From: Prevotella sp.
Lineage (GTDB): Bacteria; Bacteroidota; Bacteroidia; Bacteroidales; Bacteroidaceae
DNA length: 64,000 bases
Reading direction: 5' to 3'
NCBI GenBank assembly: GCA_017538105.1
Contig: JAFYJN010000085.1
Coordinates: 1-64,000 of the forward strand
The notes beneath the pieces were generated by a model, which was not told the DNA's origin, did not search any database, and saw nothing but the letters and a program-made list of their open reading frames with translations. Below are positions 52,372 to 61,718 of the stretch, piece after piece; within the stretch, counting starts at the first letter, position 1, and each line of letters opens with the position of its first letter. The position numbers were made by a program, and so were the translations under genes.

Positions 52372-53523
52372 CTATGTCGTGATTTTGAAGCCTATGGGAA
52401 GGCTCTGAACGCAGCGAACGGGTTGCCCTTGTTGACGAGCCGGTTTCCACCGAGGCATGGACATGATGAGACGCACGGCCTCACGGTCGAGACCTGGCGA
52501 AACGGAATGGACAACCGATGGGGATGACACAGAGCCGTCGGCCTCAACAATGAACTGCACCACAACCCTGCCCTCTATACCCAGCGTTAAATCGAACCAA
52601 GGATAACGGATGTTGGCACGTAGATAACGATATATGTCTTCGGACGTATCGCGGAACGAGGGCATCTCCTCGGCAACAACATACACCTGAGTGGTATCGG
52701 AGAACCACGGTTGTGGTGTACATGGAACGGCCTGTCGCTCAGGAATCTCTGCCTTGAGCATATTCTTGGTCTCTTTATTCAGGAAAGTTTGCAGTTGGAC
52801 AGTGGGCACGGCAGCGAGGCTATGGTAGTCATTGTCACCATCGACATAGCCCAAATCGAAATAGGCTCCAGCACGCATGAGACACATATCACCAAGGTAT
52901 AATTCACGATCCTCTTCTTCGTAGCCTAAAGGCATGGATCCCAGCAGTGTCTGCAGTTGCATATATTCATAACGGTAGGGAGTGTAGGCACCTTTCCTGA
53001 GCATCTCCTTGGTGGTGAGCAAGCGGTCGCCAACGATGTCGTAGGTGAGGAGCCGCTGGCGGTTGGTTACCTGCTCCGCCGTGTCCTTGGGGATAACACG
53101 GTTGACGAGGCGCAGCGATACGTACCTTCCCTCTACATATTCCATCATGTTGAGGCTAACCATCTCATAACAGGTGCGCAGTCCTGGTTCTTCGGGCATC
53201 AGCGTGAGCGGTTCGCCCAACGAGGCGAGGTAACGCTCTATGGCGGGGAGCACCGTTTCAGACTCCAAGCCAAACAGTTCCTTTGTGAGAAAACGCTGTA
53301 AGGTCGGCATAGCCGAGAAATGAAGCGACAACGGCCATTCGAGATCAACCTTGACGAGATGGAGCGTATCACCCTGTCTACGGAGATACTGCTGTTGGTG
53401 GAAGAATATGCGTTGACGCTCCGTCTGGTTTTTAAAAGAATAGACGGAAGCAATGGTGGTGCTGTCCTGTGCATGAGCGATGGCAGCTGTAAGAAGGAAC
53501 AGTAAAACAATTAGTTTTTTCAT
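52372..53523 (-). CDS. Exported protein with C-terminal TonB domain
   Basis: 383 residues. Signal peptide MKKLIVLLFLLTAAIAHAQ. The middle (about 55-270) resembles DUF3298/RsiV-like exported domains, with a DGDNDYHSLAAVPTVQLQTF segment. The C-terminus (about 305-375) is a TonB-C domain: ANIRYPWFDLTLGIEGRVVV, then QFIVEADGSV and MPRWKPARQQGQPV. With a cleavable signal and no N-terminal anchor or Pro-rich spacer, it is not a classical energy-transducing TonB and more likely a periplasmic protein using the fold for binding. Promoter at 53547-53554. Confidence 0.85.
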   Translation of the reverse strand: MKKLIVLLFLLTAAIAHAQDSTTIASVYSFKNQTERQRIFFHQQQYLRRQGDTLHLVKVDLEWPLSLHFSAMPTLQRFLTKELFGLESETVLPAIERYLASLGEPLTLMPEEPGLRTCYEMVSLNMMEYVEGRYVSLRLVNRVIPKDTAEQVTNRQRLLTYDIVGDRLLTTKEMLRKGAYTPYRYEYMQLQTLLGSMPLGYEEEDRELYLGDMCLMRAGAYFDLGYVDGDNDYHSLAAVPTVQLQTFLNKETKNMLKAEIPERQAVPCTPQPWFSDTTQVYVVAEEMPSFRDTSEDIYRYLRANIRYPWFDLTLGIEGRVVVQFIVEADGSVSSPSVVHSVSPGLDREAVRLIMSMPRWKPARQQGQPVRCVQSLPIGFKITT

Positions 53524-53546
53524 TGACTATTTTGCATTGGATGGTG

Positions 53547-53554
53547 CAAAGATA
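53547..53554 (-). promoter_or_regulatory. Promoter -7 element TATCTTTG for the TonB-domain gene
   Basis: CAAAGATA on the plus strand, 24 bases upstream of the start. Confidence 0.65.
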
Positions 53555-53747
53555 AGGAAAAATAAAAAAATAGAAAATTAAAAGATAAAAAAAGGAGCTA
53601 TGCCTGTGTTTTTTCACAGAAATGGGCACAAGCCTTCACAACCGGATAGGAACGTTGCTACCAACAGCAAAGGGCATAATTGATAAAAGAAAAGCGGTAA
53701 TTCGTAAATAAATGAGAAAAATATTTTGGCTACCACAAGCCTTGCAT

Positions 53748-53755
53748 TACCTTTG
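53748..53755 (+). promoter_or_regulatory. Promoter -7 element TACCTTTG
   Basis: 40 bases before the secreted protein at 53795. Confidence 0.65.
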
Positions 53756-53794
53756 CATCAAGAAAAAAGATATAACAACTAAAAAGAATAACAT

Positions 53795-54589
53795 ATGAAA
53801 AAGTTAGCACTATTCTGCCTCTGCCTGCTCATAAGCGGTGGGGCGATGGCCATCGACATGGCTCACCTGCATCAGTTGGGACTACCCCAGGGGGCGGTAG
53901 CCGCCAGCAAGTATTTTGAAGACTTGTTCGCCGACGTGCCTCATGCATCGACGGACCAGGACTGCGAGAACAGCACCTTTCCGGGGTTGGAAGACCAATA
54001 CACCTTCTTCGTGGAGCGTCTGCCGAAAGGCGCTGACGATGATTTCTACCACATCAACCTGTGGATGTATGCCTCGTGGAAAGACGAGGTGATGAAGGTT
54101 CTGAGTCAAGAAGGCCAATACCAAGATCTACTCATCAAAGGTCTCTACTGCATGGTGGACAAGCAACCGAGGTTTCTTGAGCATAAGATTGAGGAGACAG
54201 GACAGGCAGTGATGTTACAGGATTTCACGGAGGCTCCCGTGGTGATTGTGCAGACCGAAGAGTTCAATGGCACGATGCACGCTTTGCAGAATACGTTACT
54301 TGTCTATCCTTTCACCAAGGAAGTGAAGGAGTTGGAGAACGAGATGTTCGTAGGAGTATCACATACGCTCACAAATATGCTCATGGCTGCGGAAATGAAT
54401 CTGGCGCAGGACTATATCATCACCACGAGCACAGAAGCACGTTCTGAGGAGGTGCCGCTGAAAGAGAACAATGAGTTCACGTATATCTACAAGCAGTACT
54501 TGCTTCCCTCGCTAAATATCTACAACGCCAAGGGCATACTGGTGCAGAACGTTACCCTACCCCAAGACGAAGTGGATATGGTGAGGTAA
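53795..54589 (+). CDS. Secreted protein of unknown function
   Basis: 264 residues. Signal peptide MKKLALFCLCLLISGGAMA. The mature protein is acidic, with a helical first part (HLHQLGLPQGAVAASKYFED), an alternating middle (DFYHINLWMYASWKDEVMKV) and a C-terminal KQYLLPSLNIYNAKGILVQN that looks like beta strands. No known domain or catalytic motif. It converges with the SUMF1-fold gene; only 24 bases separate their stop codons. Confidence 0.65.
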   Translation: MKKLALFCLCLLISGGAMAIDMAHLHQLGLPQGAVAASKYFEDLFADVPHASTDQDCENSTFPGLEDQYTFFVERLPKGADDDFYHINLWMYASWKDEVMKVLSQEGQYQDLLIKGLYCMVDKQPRFLEHKIEETGQAVMLQDFTEAPVVIVQTEEFNGTMHALQNTLLVYPFTKEVKELENEMFVGVSHTLTNMLMAAEMNLAQDYIITTSTEARSEEVPLKENNEFTYIYKQYLLPSLNIYNAKGILVQNVTLPQDEVDMVR

Positions 54590-54613
54590 TGATTGACAAG
54601 ACAAAAAGTGGGA

Positions 54614-55393
54614 TTACCGCCCCTTAGGGAGATCCATAGCCAATCGCAATCCGATATACGGGTTTGAGTCTGTGAGTTGTCCATAAGAGCGGTGGTAAAC
54701 AATTGCCTGCCGTTCGCTGTTGATGTACCCCCCACCCCTATATACAAAGAGATATCCTCCGTCAGTAGGTTGCAGTTTGGGTTCCGTGCCATAGCGTGAG
54801 AAACCCGTGGAAGTCCACTCCCATACGTTTCCCGTCATATCGTAAAGTCCCAATTCATTGGCTTTTTTCATTTTCACGGGATGGGTAAATCGCCCATCCC
54901 TTTGTATCCATGCCACCTCGTCGCAGTCGTCCGACCCAGCGTAGATTGTTCCTTTGGAATAACGTCCACCTCTTGCCGCATATTCCCATTCCGCCTCGGT
55001 TGGCAATCGGAAGGAGAGGTTCGTCAGTTCGTTGAGTCGCTCGATGAATCGTTGGCACTGTCCCCAATTGATTTGCTCCACAGGATTTTGATCGTTGCCA
55101 GTAAAGCGCGAAGGGTTGTTGCCCATGACAGCCTGCCAAAGCGCCTGCGTCACCTCCGTCTCACCGATGATGAAGTCGGCCACCTCCACCTCATGGGCTG
55201 GAGCATCGGTGGAAAAATAGAGTTCAGAGGTAACGTCGTGTCCCATTTCATATGTTCCTCCCTTGACCTCGACCATGATGAAAGTTACACCATTTACAGA
55301 AGCAGAATAAAGTTTTGGTTTCCCTTGAGTTTGGGGCATGGCTGTCATAGTGAAAAGGCACAACATGACAACCATCGACGAAAGCATTTTCAT
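54614..55393 (-). CDS. Exported SUMF1/formylglycine-generating-enzyme-fold protein
   Basis: About 259 residues from the ATG at 55393, which follows a TACTTTTG element at 55430-55437; the longer frame to 55483 begins upstream of it. Signal peptide MKMLSSMVVMLCLFTMTAM. Fold landmarks are MVEVKGGTYEMGHD, GETEVTQALWQAVMGNNPSR, LPTEAEWEYAARGG, LYDMTGNVWEWTS and YRGGGYINSERQ. The Cys pair needed for formylglycine formation is not evident at the C-terminal position, and no sulfatase is nearby. A binding or lectin-like role, as in many Bacteroidetes members, is more likely than sulfatase activation. Confidence 0.88.
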   Translation of the reverse strand: MKMLSSMVVMLCLFTMTAMPQTQGKPKLYSASVNGVTFIMVEVKGGTYEMGHDVTSELYFSTDAPAHEVEVADFIIGETEVTQALWQAVMGNNPSRFTGNDQNPVEQINWGQCQRFIERLNELTNLSFRLPTEAEWEYAARGGRYSKGTIYAGSDDCDEVAWIQRDGRFTHPVKMKKANELGLYDMTGNVWEWTSTGFSRYGTEPKLQPTDGGYLFVYRGGGYINSERQAIVYHRSYGQLTDSNPYIGLRLAMDLPKGR

Positions 55394-55429
55394 TATCTCG
55401 TTTGTTCGTTTATTCTCATTTTGAAGGTG

Positions 55430-55437
55430 CAAAAGTA
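55430..55437 (-). promoter_or_regulatory. Promoter -7 element TACTTTTG for the SUMF1-fold gene
   Basis: CAAAAGTA on the plus strand. It rules out the longer start at 55483. Confidence 0.6.
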
Positions 55438-55638
55438 CGGCAAAAAAACGGCAAAAAAGAATGAAACGTATTAAAAAAGGCAAAAGCTTTATAAAAGTGC
55501 CATTTCACGAGGCACAAGCCATGCCAACGACAGGGATCGTTTGTTTCATTTTCTTTGTCATTTGTTATCTACTATGCAAAAGAAGCGATATTTATGCAAA
55601 GTGAGCCCCTGGTCAGAAGATTTGTGCGAAAAAAGCAT

Positions 55639-55646
55639 TATCTTTG
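55639..55646 (+). promoter_or_regulatory. Promoter -7 element TATCTTTG for the DUF3237 gene
   Basis: It overlaps the TTG of the longer frame, so the ATG at 55674 is the start. Confidence 0.65.
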
Positions 55647-55673
55647 CCATGTAAAAGTCATTACTACAAACTT

Positions 55674-56180
55674 ATGAAAAGATTACTATTATCAACATTG
55701 ATGTTCCTGGCTACCATCGGTATGGTCAAAGCCCAGGATGAGACGCCCCAATTAGAGTATGTGATGGAGCTAAAGGTAAAATGCGAGGGAGCCTATCAGG
55801 TGGGGCAGACCTCACACGGCAACCGTTTTGTCATACCCATTGTGGGTGGGACGTTTGAAGGTCCCGAACTACGTGGCACCATTCTTCCCGGAGGAGCTGA
55901 CTATCAGTTGCAAGACCAAGCGCATGGTCGCACGGAGATAGAAGCGATCTACAGTATCAAGACCGATGATGGTGTATGTATCCATATCCGCAACAAAGGA
56001 CTCATTTGCATGGGTAAAGACGATAATGGAGCCCCCCAATTCTACTTCCGCACAACACCCCATTTCGAGGCTCCTCAAGATGGCAAATATGCATGGCTGA
56101 ACAATGCCATTTTCGTCTGCCAACCCAGCATGGGGGGAGAACAAGGAATGATCTGCCTTAAAATATGGAAAGTGAAATAG
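55674..56180 (+). CDS. Exported DUF3237 protein
   Basis: 168 residues. Signal peptide MKRLLLSTLMFLATIGMVKAQ. DUF3237 features are GNRFVIPIVGGTFEGPELRG, LPGGADYQLQ and AIYSIKTDDGVCIHIRNKG, forming a small beta barrel. The C-terminal FRTTPHFEAPQDGKYAWLNN is also typical. Family function is not established. It is followed 43 bases later by a secreted hydrolase with a similar signal peptide, so the two are probably an operon and may act on the same external substrate. Confidence 0.88.
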   Translation: MKRLLLSTLMFLATIGMVKAQDETPQLEYVMELKVKCEGAYQVGQTSHGNRFVIPIVGGTFEGPELRGTILPGGADYQLQDQAHGRTEIEAIYSIKTDDGVCIHIRNKGLICMGKDDNGAPQFYFRTTPHFEAPQDGKYAWLNNAIFVCQPSMGGEQGMICLKIWKVK

Positions 56181-56223
56181 CAAGAAAGAGTTAACAAGAA
56201 AGTCTAAAAATCCAAATAAAAAA

Positions 56224-57111
56224 ATGAAAAGACTATTATCCACTTTAGTGGTGTTGACCATAGTAGGTATGGCCAACGGCCAAAAGACACGTGTTATTGA
56301 AGAAGGTGGCTTGGGACAGTACAAAGCCATCATGAAAGAAGAACCATCTCTCAAGGAACATACTGTGATTGTGCCTCAAGATTTGACACCCTTCGGTCCC
56401 GGTCATCGGCTACCCGTATTGGTATGGGGCAATGGCGCTTGTAGCAACTCGCCTTTCGAGCACATCAAATTCCTCAACGAGATAGCCTCTCACGGTTATA
56501 TCGTGGTGGCCACGGGCTTCATCCCAATGACTGACGAATGGTACCGTGGTCCGATGTCGAAGAGTGAGCAGCAGATAGAGTCGATTGATTGGGTAATAGC
56601 CCAAAACGCAGATGAGAAATCACCCTATTACAACAAGATTGACACGCAGAATATCTGTGTGGCTGGTATGTCGTGCGGTGGTCTGCAGACCTTGTTCAAC
56701 TGTGCCGACTCCCGGATTACTCTATTGATGATCTGCAACAGCGGCTTGTTCAACCAGCAGAACGCCGGCAGCGCCGTGGGTGGCATGCCCATGCCCCCGA
56801 AAGAGAAACTGCAGGAGATCCATACGCCCATCATGTATATGCTTGGCGGAGAGGAAGATATAGCCTATGGCAATGGCATGGACGACTTCCACAGAATCAG
56901 TCATGTGCCCGCCTGCGCCATCAACTTCCCCGTAGGACATGGTGGCACATATAGCCAACCTCATGGCGGCGAGTTCTCCATCGCAGCCCTTGCCTGGCTC
57001 GATTGGCAGATGAAAGGCGACTTGGAGGCCGCGAAGATGTTCAAAGGAGCCAACTGCGGTCTGTTGAAACGCGAAGGGTGGAAGATAGAGAAGAACGCTC
57101 TGTTCGAGTAA
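56224..57111 (+). CDS. Secreted alpha/beta hydrolase (dienelactone-hydrolase/PET-hydrolase-like)
   Basis: 295 residues. Signal peptide MKRLLSTLVVLTIVGMANGQ. LPVLVWGNGACSNSPFEH supplies the oxyanion strand (about 62-79), GMSCGG is the nucleophile elbow (about 146) with Ser followed by Cys, and the catalytic His is in PVGHGGTYSQPHGG (about 240). The region around GGEEDIAYGNGMDDF (about 215) holds the acid. Substrate unknown. Second gene of the DUF3237 unit. It converges with the SpoU methyltransferase, with 4 bases between stop codons. Confidence 0.85.
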   Translation: MKRLLSTLVVLTIVGMANGQKTRVIEEGGLGQYKAIMKEEPSLKEHTVIVPQDLTPFGPGHRLPVLVWGNGACSNSPFEHIKFLNEIASHGYIVVATGFIPMTDEWYRGPMSKSEQQIESIDWVIAQNADEKSPYYNKIDTQNICVAGMSCGGLQTLFNCADSRITLLMICNSGLFNQQNAGSAVGGMPMPPKEKLQEIHTPIMYMLGGEEDIAYGNGMDDFHRISHVPACAINFPVGHGGTYSQPHGGEFSIAALAWLDWQMKGDLEAAKMFKGANCGLLKREGWKIEKNALFE

Positions 57112-57115
57112 GTTT

Positions 57116-57910
57116 TTAGCGGGTTCGCAAGCTCCAGAATGCAACCGCCGCAGCCGCCGCCACATTGAGCGAGTCGACGCCATGGGCCATGGGGATGCGC
57201 GCCACATAGTCGGAAGAGGTGATGGTTTGCTGAGGCAGGCCATCACCTTCTGTTCCCATAATAATGGCCAGGCGTGGTTCTGCGACAAGTGCAGGGTCGT
57301 CGACAGGCACAGAATTATCATTCAAGGCCATGGCCACAGTTCGGAAACCAAGTTGATGCAAATCTGTTATTTGACGATCGAGCCACGTCCATGGCAGCAG
57401 GAAGACAGAGCCCATCGACACCCGTATGGCACGTCGATTCAGCGGATCGCACGAGTTGGTGGTGAGTAGCACCCCATCGATACCCAAAGCGGCAGCCGAA
57501 CGGAAAATAGCTCCTATATTCGTAGTGTCAACGACCCCATCAATAATAACGATGCGTTGCGCATCACGGCAGACTTCCTCCACAGAGAGTAGCGGTGGAC
57601 GACGCATGGCACAGAGTACGCCGCGTGTGAGCGTATAGCCTGTGAGTTGCGCCAACAGTTCGCGCTCACCCGTATATACAGGTATGTTGCCGCAACGAGC
57701 GACGATGTCGGCAGCATCGCCCATAATATGCTTTCGTTCGCAGAGCAGCGCCATGGGTTCATAACCAGCGTCGAGCGCCACGCGAATAACCTTTGGGCTC
57801 TCCGCTATGAACAGTCCCTTTTCCGGTTCGAGACGGTTACGCAATTGTGCTTCAGTGAGCGTGGAGAAGATGTCAACGCCCTGTTGTTCAAGCGATGTTA
57901 TTTCAATCAT
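57116..57910 (-). CDS. SpoU/TrmH-family RNA 2'-O-methyltransferase
   Basis: 264 residues from the ATG at 57910. Methylates a ribose in rRNA or tRNA with S-adenosylmethionine. The three SPOUT motifs are VDTTNIGAIFRSAAALGIDG (about 137), IIMGTEGDGLPQQTI (about 215) and MAHGVDSLNVAAAAAVAFW (about 238). An N-terminal substrate-recognition domain (about 1-100) is present (LEPEKGLFIAESPKVIRVAL). The ATG overlaps the stop of the upstream gene as TAATG, so translation is probably coupled. Which base it modifies cannot be told. Confidence 0.92.
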   Translation of the reverse strand: MIEITSLEQQGVDIFSTLTEAQLRNRLEPEKGLFIAESPKVIRVALDAGYEPMALLCERKHIMGDAADIVARCGNIPVYTGERELLAQLTGYTLTRGVLCAMRRPPLLSVEEVCRDAQRIVIIDGVVDTTNIGAIFRSAAALGIDGVLLTTNSCDPLNRRAIRVSMGSVFLLPWTWLDRQITDLHQLGFRTVAMALNDNSVPVDDPALVAEPRLAIIMGTEGDGLPQQTITSSDYVARIPMAHGVDSLNVAAAAAVAFWSLRTR

Positions 57911-59142
57911 TATTTTATGGAATGAAGGAACAACGTAGAAAACAGACACTTATGATGCCCAGGAATAATGATGTGATGGTTGCCGATGGGTTGTGTAAGA
58001 AAATAACCTGTGAGCGCAGGGTCGTCAAGTTGAACGACCATTTGTGTTCGGCACAGGTCGAGTTTGTCCTGGCATTCCAAGAGTGTCCCTTCTGCAACGA
58101 ATGAGCGCGATAAGTCGCCAGCGAGTTTGACAATGGTGACCGGCCCTGGTTTCACATATCCCCGTATGGCCACACCGATGCCCGATTCAAAATGCGTGTC
58201 GAACTCATAACGCTCCACCATGTTCAAGGGAATGGTGCAGTGGGCGAACAGCATTCGTCCCGTCTGCGAATTGATATTTGCCGGATTGGCTTGGAAACCC
58301 GAGACGCCCGTGAGTGCCTGTGCCACCTTCATTGTGAGCATGGCCGGGACGTCGCCTTCACAACCTGCTACGACTCCTTCGCTATTGAGCAACGCCAAGG
58401 CAAGGCAACCCGTATTATGCACCGCCGAGAGAAGATCGAAACAGCGCAGCGTAAAACCACCAAGTTGGTATTTGCCGACAATATCCTTAAGCGCATGATA
58501 GATGGAGACAGCTACATGCAATGAGTGACTCTCTATGGGTGATACGCAACAAGTGTTGGTTGACGACGGGTGAGTGGTGAGCGATATGGGAAACGAATCG
58601 GGTGCCCTTTCAATGGCCTCCAACAGTTCATCCATAGTCACGTCGACAAGTTCAATTCCCAGTATTCGTCGGACCGCATCCCTGTCGGCATGACTAGCGA
58701 TGAGCCAGTCGGAGGGTTTTCCGATGACGCCCAACCGTGCACCCCGCAATATGCGCCGCGCCTTTTCCACCCTCTCCAGGAGTCGTATCCGTTGAGCGAC
58801 ATAATCCTCCGCACCATGTATGATCTCACCCTCACAACCTTGTTGGCGTAAGAAAGCAAGTATTTCCATCGATGCCGCCAGCGAATTACTCTTTCCCGAG
58901 GTGAGAAGGTAAAAAGGATGGTGCCCCTGTCGAAGCAACCTATCGAACAACTGTATGAAAAGGCCTTCGGTACCCCCCGTTCTCACAAATACAAGGCTAA
59001 GGGGAGAAGAACCATAATCGGCATAGTCGGAACCTTTCAACTCATATTCTATCTGAAGGCTTCCGAGGAACTCGCTGGTTACTCTATTGATGGATGTCTC
59101 ATCGTGCAGTGTAGATGTGAGAGTGTAGATGGCTATGGACAT
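57910..59142 (-). CDS. L-fucose/L-arabinose isomerase-fold protein
   Basis: 410 residues, cytoplasmic. The sequence follows the fucose-isomerase-like fold: an N-terminal sugar-binding half with FVRTGGTEGLFIQLFDRLLR and LGVIGKPSDWLIASHADRDA, and a C-terminal half with GGFTLRCFDLL, NTGCLALALLNSEGVVAGCE and GDVPAMLTM. Conserved Glu/Asp residues in the last two could bind the metal. Relatives are annotated as fucose isomerases without proof; the actual substrate may be a different sugar. No kinase or aldolase is adjacent. Instead it is coupled (TAATG) to an RNA methyltransferase. Confidence 0.75.
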   Translation of the reverse strand: MSIAIYTLTSTLHDETSINRVTSEFLGSLQIEYELKGSDYADYGSSPLSLVFVRTGGTEGLFIQLFDRLLRQGHHPFYLLTSGKSNSLAASMEILAFLRQQGCEGEIIHGAEDYVAQRIRLLERVEKARRILRGARLGVIGKPSDWLIASHADRDAVRRILGIELVDVTMDELLEAIERAPDSFPISLTTHPSSTNTCCVSPIESHSLHVAVSIYHALKDIVGKYQLGGFTLRCFDLLSAVHNTGCLALALLNSEGVVAGCEGDVPAMLTMKVAQALTGVSGFQANPANINSQTGRMLFAHCTIPLNMVERYEFDTHFESGIGVAIRGYVKPGPVTIVKLAGDLSRSFVAEGTLLECQDKLDLCRTQMVVQLDDPALTGYFLTQPIGNHHIIIPGHHKCLFSTLFLHSIK

Positions 59143-59320
59143 GACTAAAAGGAATAATAGTTAATAGAAAAGAAAACAAAGGGACCGTTTATGGGAATGA
59201 AGGGTGATAGGTAATTGTTAATGGGGTTCAGAAAGCAAAAGTAAAGTTTTTTTTGTGACTTTACAAATAAACGACAAATATTATTATATTTTTCATCATA
59301 ATGCCTTTTTACGAGCAAAA

Positions 59321-59350
59321 AAAATGTCGCATCTCCCGACGCGACATTTT
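59321..59350. terminator. Terminator-like hairpin
   Basis: AAAATGTCGC / GCGACATTTT arms, 10-base loop, A-run before and T-run after. It stands upstream of both neighbours, so it may end an unannotated or read-through transcript. Confidence 0.6.
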
Positions 59351-59608
59351 TTCATTCTAACAAAGCGATATTATACCTATTACTAATACTAATATAAACT
59401 AAAATTACGCATCATCAATGATAAATTCTTTTAAAATATTTATTCGACAAATCTGCTGATATTCAATTGCGATGCAAAGATACGAATTAAGCCGCCAAAG
59501 CACAATGAATTTTGTTTCAACGATTTTGCGAAATGTAACAAATGCGCCAATGCTACATTTAAGTAATGTTTTGGGAACAACCATAAACCTTATTAATATA
59601 AAAACAAA

Positions 59609-59616
59609 TAAATTTG
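59609..59616 (+). promoter_or_regulatory. Promoter -7 element TAAATTTG for the GH43 genes
   Basis: 50 bases before the chosen start. It excludes the frame opening at 59472. Confidence 0.55.
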
Positions 59617-59666
59617 CAAACAGAAATTCATTAATATTCATTATTCTTATGGCAAGACGTAACAGG

Positions 59667-61718
59667 ATGAGAAAAAACATCATCACCTTCCTCATGACGG
59701 CCATCATGTTGCCTGCGACGGCACAAAACCCCGTCATCCGCGACCAATTCACCGCCGACCCCACAGCCCGTGTGTTCAACGGCAAGGTGTACCTCTATCC
59801 CTCGCACGACATCACCCCTCCCGAGGGTCAGCGCCAAGACTGGTTCTGCATGGCCGACTATCACGTATTCTCATCGGCCAACCTTACCGATTGGACTGAC
59901 CACGGCATGATTGTGAGCCAAGAAAACGTGCCTTGGGGTAACCCCACGGGATACTCGATGTGGGCACCCGACTGCGTATTTAAAAACGGGAAGTATTATT
60001 TCTTCTTCCCCAATGCCCCGAAAGGAGGACGTGGCTTTGCTATTGGCGTGGCCACAGCTGACCGTCCTGAAGGTCCCTTCACCTGCCTGGCAGAGCCCAT
60101 CAAGGGTGTCTCCGGCATCGACCCCTGCGTGCTTATCGACGACGATGGCAGCGCATATATCTATTGGTCGGGCATGGGCATTCGTGGCGGTAAGTTGAAA
60201 GACAACATGACCGAGCTTGACGGTCCACTTACCGAAGTACGTATGCCTCGGCGTCCCGACGCCAACGGCCAAGCCAGTTCTGCGCCGCAGATGCCCCCCA
60301 TGATGGTTGGTGGCGAAGAGATGAAAGGGTTGCCCGACGGTTTCAAGGAAGGTCCTTTCGCCTTCAAACGCGGCAGTTGGTATTACCTCACCTTCCCCTG
60401 GGTCCGTTCCAAGGAAGGCACTCCTGGCAATGGCACCGAGACTTTGGCTTACGCCATGTCGAAGAGTCCGTTGGGTCCGTGGGACTTCAAAGGCATCATC
60501 ATGGCAGAACATGACAACGGCTGTTGGACCAACCACCACAGCATCTTAGAATACAATGGGCAATGGTATATTTTCTACCACCGCAATTATTTCTCTCCCA
60601 GTGACGACAAACGTCGTTCAGCATGTATCGAGAAAGTGTCATTCAATGCCGACGGCACCATACAGGAAGTGAAAGAAACATTACGCGGTGTGGGTGTCAA
60701 CCAAGCCACAGAAAAGATAGAGATTGACCGCTACAGCGAGGCTAGCAACGGTGTGACCACAGCATTGGTCGACAGTCTCCATCCCTTCCGCAGTCTGTAT
60801 GCCACTTTGCCCACAAAAGGCAGTTGGATCCGTTATGCCGACGTGGACTTTAGCTGCATCCATGATGGATATGTGATTGTTAACGCTATGGCTCATGACA
60901 ACACCGAGTTCTATCTGCGCGAGAAGAGTGCCACGGGCAAGATTATCGCCAAATTACAGATGACGGTGAAGAGTGAGCAAGGTCCCTTCCGCCGTGACAT
61001 GAGTGGCCGTTGGATCAGTCTGACAGCCCCCTTGGAATATACGCCGAGTGGTGTCACCGACGTGGTGGTCACCTGTGAGCAGGAAGGCGTGAGCATCGAC
61101 AATGTACAGTTTAAGAACCGTCCGAAATATTTCTCACCGGTAAGCGGTTCCACCAGCACCCCCGACGACAATGGTTTCATCCGCCGCTGGATGTTGCTTG
61201 AGCCCATCAAGCAAGATATCCGTTCGAACATCGTCTTCACCGACAGTTGGCTGCGCGACGCCTTTGGCAAGACCTATTTCAAGGATCAGCTCTCCGTGTT
61301 GCCTTCCAACGGCCAAAAAGTGAAGGTCGACAAGCAGACGCTCACTTGGCATGCCCTCGACAGCGAGAACTACAATGTGAAACTGTTCCGTTTCGCCGAG
61401 AAATGGGGCGACCAGACCTACGGTTCTCTGTTTTGGGGTGTTACCGTCATCGACAGTCCGGAAGACATGAGCGATGTACGTTTGGCCGCCGGCAGCAACG
61501 GCGCGTCGATATGGTGGCTCAATGGCGAGGAAGTGCTGTTGCTCTCTGGCGACCGCCGCATGGTGGTAGACGATGGCATGTCGTCGCGCTTGACGTTAAA
61601 GAAAGGCCGCAACATTCTTCGCTGCTCCGTCATCAACGGTCCAGGTCTGAGCGATTTTTGCGTTAGGTTCATCGATAAGCAAGGCAAACCGGTGAAGAAT
61701 TTACGAATTACAAATTAG
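59667..61718 (+). CDS. Glycoside hydrolase family 43 with C-terminal binding domains
   Basis: 683 residues from the ATG at 59667 (an ATG six codons earlier at 59649 is also possible). Signal peptide MRKNIITFLMTAIMLPATAQ. The five-bladed propeller carries the GH43 triad: Asp in FTADPTARVFNG (about 31), Asp in GVSGIDPCVLIDDDG (about 151) and Glu in GFKEGPFAFKRG (about 228). A CBM6-like beta-sandwich (about 385-490) and a further binding domain (about 500-680) follow. Acts on arabino- or xylo-configured side chains of plant polysaccharide. Together with the next gene and the sensor at 63691 it forms a small utilisation locus. Confidence 0.9.
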   Translation: MRKNIITFLMTAIMLPATAQNPVIRDQFTADPTARVFNGKVYLYPSHDITPPEGQRQDWFCMADYHVFSSANLTDWTDHGMIVSQENVPWGNPTGYSMWAPDCVFKNGKYYFFFPNAPKGGRGFAIGVATADRPEGPFTCLAEPIKGVSGIDPCVLIDDDGSAYIYWSGMGIRGGKLKDNMTELDGPLTEVRMPRRPDANGQASSAPQMPPMMVGGEEMKGLPDGFKEGPFAFKRGSWYYLTFPWVRSKEGTPGNGTETLAYAMSKSPLGPWDFKGIIMAEHDNGCWTNHHSILEYNGQWYIFYHRNYFSPSDDKRRSACIEKVSFNADGTIQEVKETLRGVGVNQATEKIEIDRYSEASNGVTTALVDSLHPFRSLYATLPTKGSWIRYADVDFSCIHDGYVIVNAMAHDNTEFYLREKSATGKIIAKLQMTVKSEQGPFRRDMSGRWISLTAPLEYTPSGVTDVVVTCEQEGVSIDNVQFKNRPKYFSPVSGSTSTPDDNGFIRRWMLLEPIKQDIRSNIVFTDSWLRDAFGKTYFKDQLSVLPSNGQKVKVDKQTLTWHALDSENYNVKLFRFAEKWGDQTYGSLFWGVTVIDSPEDMSDVRLAAGSNGASIWWLNGEEVLLLSGDRRMVVDDGMSSRLTLKKGRNILRCSVINGPGLSDFCVRFIDKQGKPVKNLRITN

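Larger units (their letters stand above)
59143..59666. other. Intergenic region upstream of the GH43 locus
   Basis: It holds the bidirectional hairpin (59321-59350) and the promoter element for the first GH43 gene. Open frames crossing it are AT-rich and lie upstream of that promoter; no gene is supported. Confidence 0.5.

Noticed and set aside
52372..53523. Classical TonB energy transducer
   Set aside because: Cleavable signal peptide, no membrane anchor, no Pro-rich spacer, no exbB/exbD next to it.
54614..55393. Sulfatase-activating formylglycine-generating enzyme
   Set aside because: The fold matches, but the expected cysteines are not apparent and no sulfatase gene is nearby.
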